Assembly: GCA_001179505.1 (NCBI GenBank) | Contig: CDMY01000138.1 | Location: 62,001-126,000 of the forward strand | DNA from: Vitrella brassicaformis | Taxonomy: Eukaryota; Sar; Vitrellaceae | Direction: 5' to 3' | Length of the DNA: 64,000 nucleotides | Translations under genes and position numbers: made by a program | Shown here: in pieces, positions 58,045-64,000 of the stretch | Position numbering within the stretch: position 1 is the first letter of the stretch | Layout of the letters: each line of letters begins with the position of its first letter | Notes under the pieces: model-generated | Seen by the model: only the letters and a program-made list of their open reading frames with translations | Told to the model about the DNA's origin: nothing | The model's database searches: none

Positions 58045-59732
58045 ATGACAATCCGACATAGTACGTGTCTGTTGATTCTCGGCGTCGGCACTCTGCTTCT
58101 CCTGGCGGTGAGAGGTGAGGTCGCGTTTGACTTCGAACAAAATGGGGCGGACTGGTTCACCCTTGATGACATCCCGAACAACCAGTGCGGCGCCACACTC
58201 AGATCGGTACGCACAGTGCCAAATATGTATGTGTGGGCATGGCAGCCGACACAAACAAACGTTGCTCACCTGTCTGTCTGTGTGTGCGTGTGTCTATGGC
58301 TTACATACGCATCTGCGTAGAGCCCTATCGACATCAGGAAGGACGAGGTGAAGAAGGGGGCGTCGGTGGTCAGCTTCTTTTACCCGCCACTGGAGGAGGA
58401 AATCACCATCTTCTGGTCAGCCTGCTGCCCTCTCGTTGTATACACGAAAATGCACTTTGTGTGTCTGTGTGTGTGCACAGGAACGATATATTCGTGGACG
58501 GAGAGCTGAGGGATCCGGACGGCACAGAGGACTTTGGGTATCTCCAGTACCAATCAAAGAAATTCGTCGCCGTGTCGTAAGCAAGCCAAGCCAGAACGCA
58601 CACCTGCCTGCCTGCCTGCCTTCCTGCCTTGATTGTGCCCTGCTCCTTGTCCAGCTTTCACTTCCACTCACGGTCGGAACACACGTTCGACGGCAAACAG
58701 TTCCCCCTGGAGATGCACATTGTGCACGTGCGAACCGACAATGATCAAACCCTGCGTGAGTGGCCCACAGAATGACTGCTTTACTGCCTTACTGCTGGTC
58801 TGTCTGTCTGTGTGTCGACTGACTGACAGCTGAGTTTGCGGTTCTCGGTTTTCTGTTCGCGGAAGGCCCAAAGACGAATACGTTCCTTCGGTCTCTCGGT
58901 AAGCACATTCACGTGCGGCTGCGGAACGATTTTCATAGAATGTGTGCACACGCGGGTGTCATTCGGTGCACATATATGCAGAAAACCCAGATGGCAGGCC
59001 CAGGATCCCTTCAGTCGATGCGCCAGACGTCATGTATACAGTCGACGCAGACCTCTCCGAGCTCGGCCAGTTCGCAGCGGATTCCAAGATCTTCCACTAC
59101 CCTGGTTCGCTCACAACGCCCCCCTGCACGCAGGCAAGCGACTATCACAGGGGAATTCGCCTCTTAATCGGTGGAGCTTGCGTCTTTCTTGCCCTGCTTG
59201 TCAGGCTGTGAATTGGTTTGTGGTTGCGGAGCCCTTGCTGGCAAAGGAAGAGCAGCTCGACTTGTGGGTGAATGCCAACCTCAACGGAAACAGCTTTAGA
59301 CTCACGCAAAACCCCGAAGTCATCGACGGACAGGTGAACGATTCACAGGGCACGTTGAGGAACGGCTCGCATGTTGCGCTGTGCGGTGGTGTGCCTGTTC
59401 AGACGACGCAGAGGAACGAGCTGGTGGACAGGTTTGGGGTCCTGAAAATCAATGCCGACTTTGTGCCGTCGCTGTTACCGGTTGAGGCAGGAGTGGTCCC
59501 AGACAGTCCCGTGTTCCCTGACGAGATGCGAGATGCAGTCATGATGGCATTAGCAAGAGCTGAGAAAAGGGCAAGCTTGTTCGGCCACTTGCAGACAGCA
59601 GAGAGAGAGCGACATGGCCCAGCAGAGGGAGAGAGCGACATGTGGCTCTCTGACATCCTCAATTCTCTGAAGGCAAAGCTGGATCAAAGACACACACAAG
59701 TGATGGGAGGGAGCCCGTACGGACTGAACTGA
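58045..59732 (+). CDS. Alpha-carbonic anhydrase, secreted
   Basis: Interconverts CO2 and bicarbonate, here outside the plasma membrane or in the secretory/plastid lumen. Exons 58045-58206, 58321-58415, 58481-58576, 58655-58755, 58830-58898, 58982-59133, 59205-59732. Signal peptide (STCLLILGVGTLLLLAVRGE). Family motifs: NNQCGATLRSSPIDI; FHFHSRSEHTFDGKQFPLEM followed by HIVHV, giving the three zinc His residues (H-x-H and the later H); FAVLGFLFAEG; and YPGSLTTPPCTQAVNWFVVA, with the TTPPC...VNW signature. The HFHxRSEH form resembles plant and bacterial alpha-CAs. After the catalytic core, a unique C-terminal extension of about 110 residues ends GGSPYGLN. The intron at 59134 has a GC donor (GCAAGC). 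It may work with the bestrophin in inorganic carbon supply; that is inference. Confidence 0.93.
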
Positions 59733-62224
59733 CACAGAGGGAGGGAGGGAGGCAGGGAGGGAGGGAGGGACGGACGGAGCGAGGGAGCGTGGTGTTTGCT
59801 GAGTGGGTGGGTGCCGGGGTAGCCGGCTAGTGGCCTGGCTGAGTGCGTTGGGTGCCGGGGTAGCCAGCATACATGGCTTGGCTTTCGTATGTTCACACGT
59901 TTGTGCCCTTTCATGCTGTGGTGCTTGCACGTGTTCCTGTTTCATGCACGTAGCTAAGTGCATCCGTGGCTGCCGGAGTTTCTGTTCAGGCTGGGTCGAT
60001 TCCGACTCTCGTCTTACATTCATACAGACATGCAGGCATACAAACATATAAACGTGTATATTCATTCATACGCTGATCTGGCGCTGTTTTTTGGCAGCTG
60101 CCGAAGCAACCCTGCGTACGGTGCATGCATGGGGTGTGTGGTTTGTGTGGTTTGTGTGGTGAATCCCTTTGTTTTCCATTTTGTGGGTATCTCTGTACGA
60201 CCTTTGCACTTTGCCTGCCAGATATCCATATTCCTTTGCTCTTGTGTGTCTCGTGTTGACACGTTCAGTGCGGGAGAGGTGTGGAAAGGGTGTGATTGGC
60301 GTGGCTGTGTCGGTCAGGGCTGCTGGGCTGGAGGGTGGTGTGTGTGGCGGACGCCTGTATTGGTGTGTACTTGTGGGGTGGATGGGATGGACCGCAAGCA
60401 AAGAGATCGATCGTAGTCCCGGATGATGTAGCCAGTGCCGGATGATGTAGCCTCTGTCTCTTCCTCCTGATGTGCGACAGAGGGTGCTTCATCGTCAAAC
60501 CAATTGGAGTTGCCTGAATTTTTGTCTTGCTAGTCTCTATGTGCATCTCTAAGGCCTCGAAAACGAGGCTTCGAGCAGCAAAAGCAGAGTTGGTTCCTGC
60601 CTGAAGTAGTGGCGGCAGGTGTACGCACCTTAAGGGTCACGTGTACGTCACCTGTAGGCTCGTCCAGCGTGTCCTGTGCTTTGTTCCGCGCTATATATAG
60701 GGCTTATGACAGTTGTTGGGCCCTATAGATATCAGCATGCACCCTTGACTATGCTGATGGAAGGAGCCTTGTGATGGAAGGTTTGTGTGTGTGCTTAAGG
60801 TCTACATGCACACAATGACTTGCGTATGATGTCTCCCATGACACTACCTCAGTCGAAGCTGGTTGTTGGGTTATGTTGTTGTGTGTGTGTGTGAGTGTGT
60901 GTGTGAGTGAGTGTGTGTGTGTGTGGTGTTGTGGTGAAACGGCGTGTGTCTGCTTTTGCGTCCTACATCCGAGTTTGCTATGTGTCGTTTTTCTCAATAT
61001 GCATGTCATCGAAAACATCCGCCCAAAAAGTCAGCTGTGGACACACGTGTGTGGGTGAATGACTAACTCACTACTCAGCATACCTATCTGGTTGGCAGAT
61101 GTAAGGTTGTCCTTTGATGGCATGCAATTTTGAGTGCGCGTGTGTCTCCCTCCGTATGGTCGGCTGCCTGGCTGGCTGAGTGTGTGTGGTCAGCAGTCAT
61201 GTGACGATGTGTGGCGTGTGTCTACATAAAGGGGGGCAGCGAAGGGGACGCAAAGGCGCCCTTCTCTGCACGTCTTGTGCGCTTTGTGCGCGTTTCATAC
61301 AGTTTCAAGTGAATGGACAGTCGAGCAGTATATGCCACACCATGTGCCTCGCAGACAGAGACTCCAAGGGGGAAAGATGAAGAGACACCGATCGACAAGA
61401 AACGTGATTCCTCACTGTGTGGATGGATGAATGGATATCGCAAAATTGCTGGTGTTTGGCATCGACTTCCGCGCCCCTAAACGATTACGGGATGGTACAG
61501 CCGTCAGCTTCACGGCCAGCACTCACGATCACGCACACATCGCAAGGGAGGAAAACATAGGAGCAGACTCTTCATTGGCGACTGTGTCCGTACAAATGCA
61601 TGGATGGGATAAGTGGCTGGCTGCATGAATGGACTAAGTCCTTCCCTCGTCAAAACTGCCGCAGACTACAACCACGTGTGCATTGACGTGTCTGCCTGTC
61701 CATCCATCCGTCCATATGTGTGAATGGTCTACATGAAAGCCTGTACAACCATTTGGCCATGAAATGTGTGAGCGTGTACAATGAAAAAGAGCGAAGAAGC
61801 CAAACGTATAATGAAACGCACGAAGGCAGCAGACAGTTCACGGCAGTGTTTAATGCCTCATGTGAGAGAGTGAGAGAGAGCGGGAGAGACGCGTAAGCAG
61901 GAAGGCAGGCAGGCTCTCTAGGTACTCAGTACATAAAAACACTCGCATCGCATTTAATGGCTTACAAAAGCATTCCATCTGGCTGGGCAAGATCAATACC
62001 GATTATAGATAGCCTCGTATTCACGCTCCTCAATCCCTAGTAGCTCATGACAGGGACAGACACACACACAAATTGCACTCACAGGTACGTACGAAGGTAG
62101 GAAGGCAGAGGCAGCACTCTTCAGCTGTCCCTCATGCGCTATCCCTTTGAAATGCCAAAAGGAGGCCTTGCAATGGGCCACATTAGATCGTGAACACTGG
62201 AAAAATGTAAAGCGGAGGCGCTAT
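59733..62224. other. Intergenic, 2.5 kb, microsatellite-rich
   Basis: No supported gene. Contains GGGA tandems (59739-59772), a direct repeat GGGTGCCGGGGTAGCC (about 59808-59823 and 59849-59864), tandem CCGGATGATGTAGCC (60419-60433 and 60438-60452), long TG runs (60873-60930), a TATATATA stretch (60691-60700) and GAGA runs near 61865. Frames here are simple-sequence translations. Confidence 0.6.
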
Positions 62225-63748
62225 TTACCGCCTCCTGTCTGGCCCTGCGAATCGTGTCACAGCCGCCCGTGTGTCATCGCCGAGGACGAATGATCCCTCC
62301 AGCTTAACAACGTCGTCAGCCGCCTCAAACAGACTGAACCCTGGGCCATTCGTCTGCCGATATATTTGTACACATCGAGAGCATCACATAAGCAAGCACC
62401 ATAGACAGATGCAAAGAGCGCTGTATGTATGTATGTATGCATGCAATCTTCGTCGACCGACTCGCCTACCAGTATTGTTGCCACTGCGTCCACAGTGCCC
62501 GCCCGCAACTCGTCGACGAGTTCAGTGATGGGAATCTCGACGAGTGTCACCTCCAGGCCCAGCTCCTGTGTGACCGCGACGAAGTCGTCGATAAAGAAAC
62601 ACCCGGGGCAGACGCCAACACTCTTGCTGCAGCCACAACAAATCCAGCCAAGCGTTACTTACATATACAATGCGCCCTCACTCTCCCCACCCGTCTAGAG
62701 AAGAGGGGTCCTCCGTCACGTCAACTGTCGCCAATTCAGAGTCTTCCTCGACCCACACACCGACCTCGTTAACGAAGCTGCACACACATACACGGACCGA
62801 CTTATTCAGTGAGCTGACCGACTCATTCAAAGAGCGTGTATACTTGACGATGGCGCAGCTCGTATAATCTACCGACTGCGAACGTTCCTCAGTAACCTGA
62901 TGAGAGAACAAGGCGACGAGCATCAAAGTCGTACGCTTCCACCCACTCTGACGTACAGAGAAGAAGGTAATGGCATCAACAGTCTCGTCATTCAAAGCCT
63001 CTCTAAACTGGAGGAAGAAATCTTCTGTGTTGTCAATAATCGTGTAATTGGCCTTGATGTCTACGCCATACTCCTAACGGCAAAACAAGCGAGGACCAGA
63101 GATGAGGCAACTTGGCCGATATACTTAAAGCGTCGTATGCTGCATGTACCCTTGATAGCTCGGGCAGAATCAGCTCATTGACGGCAACATAGTAAGCACC
63201 TACACTCCCCGGCTCGGTGGGATCGCTAATGATTGACAGGCCAATCTCGAGAATGCCTTCGTCCAGCACCTGCAAGACGCGGAGCCCTCGCATTGACTGA
63301 CTGGTCCCGTTCTCCTGCCTACCTTCTCAAAGGTTCCCTCGGCGTCTTCTTTGGCAGGGTAGGAAGCTTCGCAGTCGGGGAAATCAAAGGAGGCCAAAGG
63401 GAAGGTAGCATTCAACACGGACAAATGCTCATCCGACTCGCGGACCTGAAGCAGACAATGAAACATTTGCAATTGTTTCGGTTATGGATGTGGACCACCT
63501 ACGTTCTTAATGGCAGTGCTGAGGGCTGCGTTAAGCTGGACGTCTCCATCGTCACCCGTCACGTAGGGGTTTGCTGGCTCCTTGATCCTCAGGAACTCCA
63601 GCAGGTCATCGAGGAGCTCCTCTAGGTCTGCCTTGCTGACCTCCAGCTGCTTCTCACCCAGCTCCTCGGGGGCGGCCGCCGCCAACCACAACGAAAGAAG
63701 GAGGCCGCCGAGGAGAGAGAATACCGAGGGAACCGAGGGGCGTGACAT
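62225..63748 (-). CDS. Secreted protein resembling bacterial solute-binding proteins
   Basis: The start at 63748 gives a signal peptide (SVFSLLGGLLLSLWLAAAAP) then a Leu/Glu helix (LEVSKADLEELLDDLLEFL). Exons in order read NPYVTGDDGDVQLNAALSTA; VRESDEHLSVLNATFPLASF with DFPDCEASYPAKEDAEGTFE; VLDEGILEIGLSIISDPTEP with GAYYVAVNELILPELS; EYGVDIKANYTIIDNTEDFF with LQFREALNDETVDAITFF; VTEERSQSVDYTSCAIVKYT; SFVNEVGVWVEEDSELATVD; SVGVCPGCFFIDDFVAVTQE with LGLEVTLVEIPITELVDELR and AGTVDAVATIL; and TNGPGFSLFEAADDVVKLEG ending FAGPDRRR. The EIPITELVDELRAGTVDA segment and the alpha/beta rhythm resemble the family-3 (amino acid) periplasmic binding fold. That is a resemblance by eye, not proof. Eight exons, function unknown. 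Confidence 0.6.
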
Positions 63749-64000
63749 AAGGTTCCTGTTTGGAGTAGTTTCGGGGCCGCCCGTGTGCGAAGTGCCTCAT
63801 GCGCCGTTGGGATGGCCAGATTTTCGATGCCAGCCAAATTGACTGACGCTGAGCGCAGTGATGACGTCACGGTGACGATGCTGGACGAGAAGAAGATTCG
63901 TCGAAGGATAAAGGGATGGACAGATAGAAAGGTACCCAGACAGAGATACACAGACCAGCTCCTTTGTTCAGGGTGTGCAGATGCACTCTGCCACATTTTC
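63749..64000. other. Upstream region of the last gene
   Basis: 252 bases upstream of the secreted-protein gene to the window end. Contains TGACGCTGAGCGCAGTGATGACGTCACG with a palindromic TGACGTCA word (about 63863-63870), a CRE-like sequence. No gene seen. Confidence 0.35.

Noticed and set aside
60873-60930. Regularly spaced TG/TGAG runs resembling a repeat array
   Set aside because: Microsatellite. CRISPR arrays are not expected in a eukaryotic nuclear genome and there are no unique spacers of equal length.

Overview
This is a nuclear genomic window from a eukaryote. Genes are on both strands, most are cut into many short exons by introns of about 60-120 bases, and there are no bacterial operons or Shine-Dalgarno starts. 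The gene content (centrin, Rab6, a RAP-domain protein, a doublecortin-kinase, a GT90 glycosyltransferase) together with two plastid proteins whose signal peptides end in a Phe motif (SRAF and ASAF) points to an alga with a secondary plastid. The best guess is a photosynthetic alveolate of the chromerid type such as Vitrella. That assignment is inference. Introns and spacers are full of TG, CT, GGAT and CTGT microsatellites.

Layout: 46-3336 (+) cytosolic histidyl-tRNA synthetase, 5' end outside the window. 4416-5983 (-) phytanoyl-CoA dioxygenase family. 6026-7722 (-) unrecognised single-pass membrane protein. 9638-11844 (-) polytopic membrane protein. 13781-15490 (-) kelch protein. 15622-16649 (+) weak gene. 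17898-20133 (-) GT90 glycosyltransferase. 20383-23853 (+) secreted arylsulfotransferase-like enzyme. 25071-26062 (-) and 26572-27707 (+) head-to-head paralogous secreted proteins around a 300-base gap. 28868-30792 (+) bestrophin. 32197-33226 (+) centrin. 34243-38200 (-) RAP-domain protein.

At 38373-39484 lies a 1.1 kb foldback (giant inverted repeat) element. It is followed by a dispersed repeat that has a second copy at about 31.7 kb.

The second half is gene-dense: 40549-43018 (-) plastid methyltransferase with an extra C-terminal domain; 43157-43893 (+) and 44525-45336 (-) tail-to-tail paralogous secreted proteins; 45443-48741 (+) doublecortin-kinase; 49352-50246 (-) SSAT-like acetyltransferase; 50686-51529 (+) unrecognised; 52320-54167 (-) Rab6; 54548-57534 (+) MutS2; 58045-59732 (+) alpha-carbonic anhydrase; 62225-63748 (-) secreted solute-binding-like protein. 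The rest is intergenic.

The genes do not form one pathway. Common threads are secretion (two small secreted families, arylsulfotransferase, carbonic anhydrase, solute-binding-like protein, GT90, Rab6), organelle function (MutS2, methyltransferase, RAP protein) and cytoskeleton or calcium (centrin, doublecortin-kinase). Where exon limits are given, they come from reading GT-AG (or GC-AG) junctions that keep the reading frame and family similarity. Everything was read by eye without database searches.
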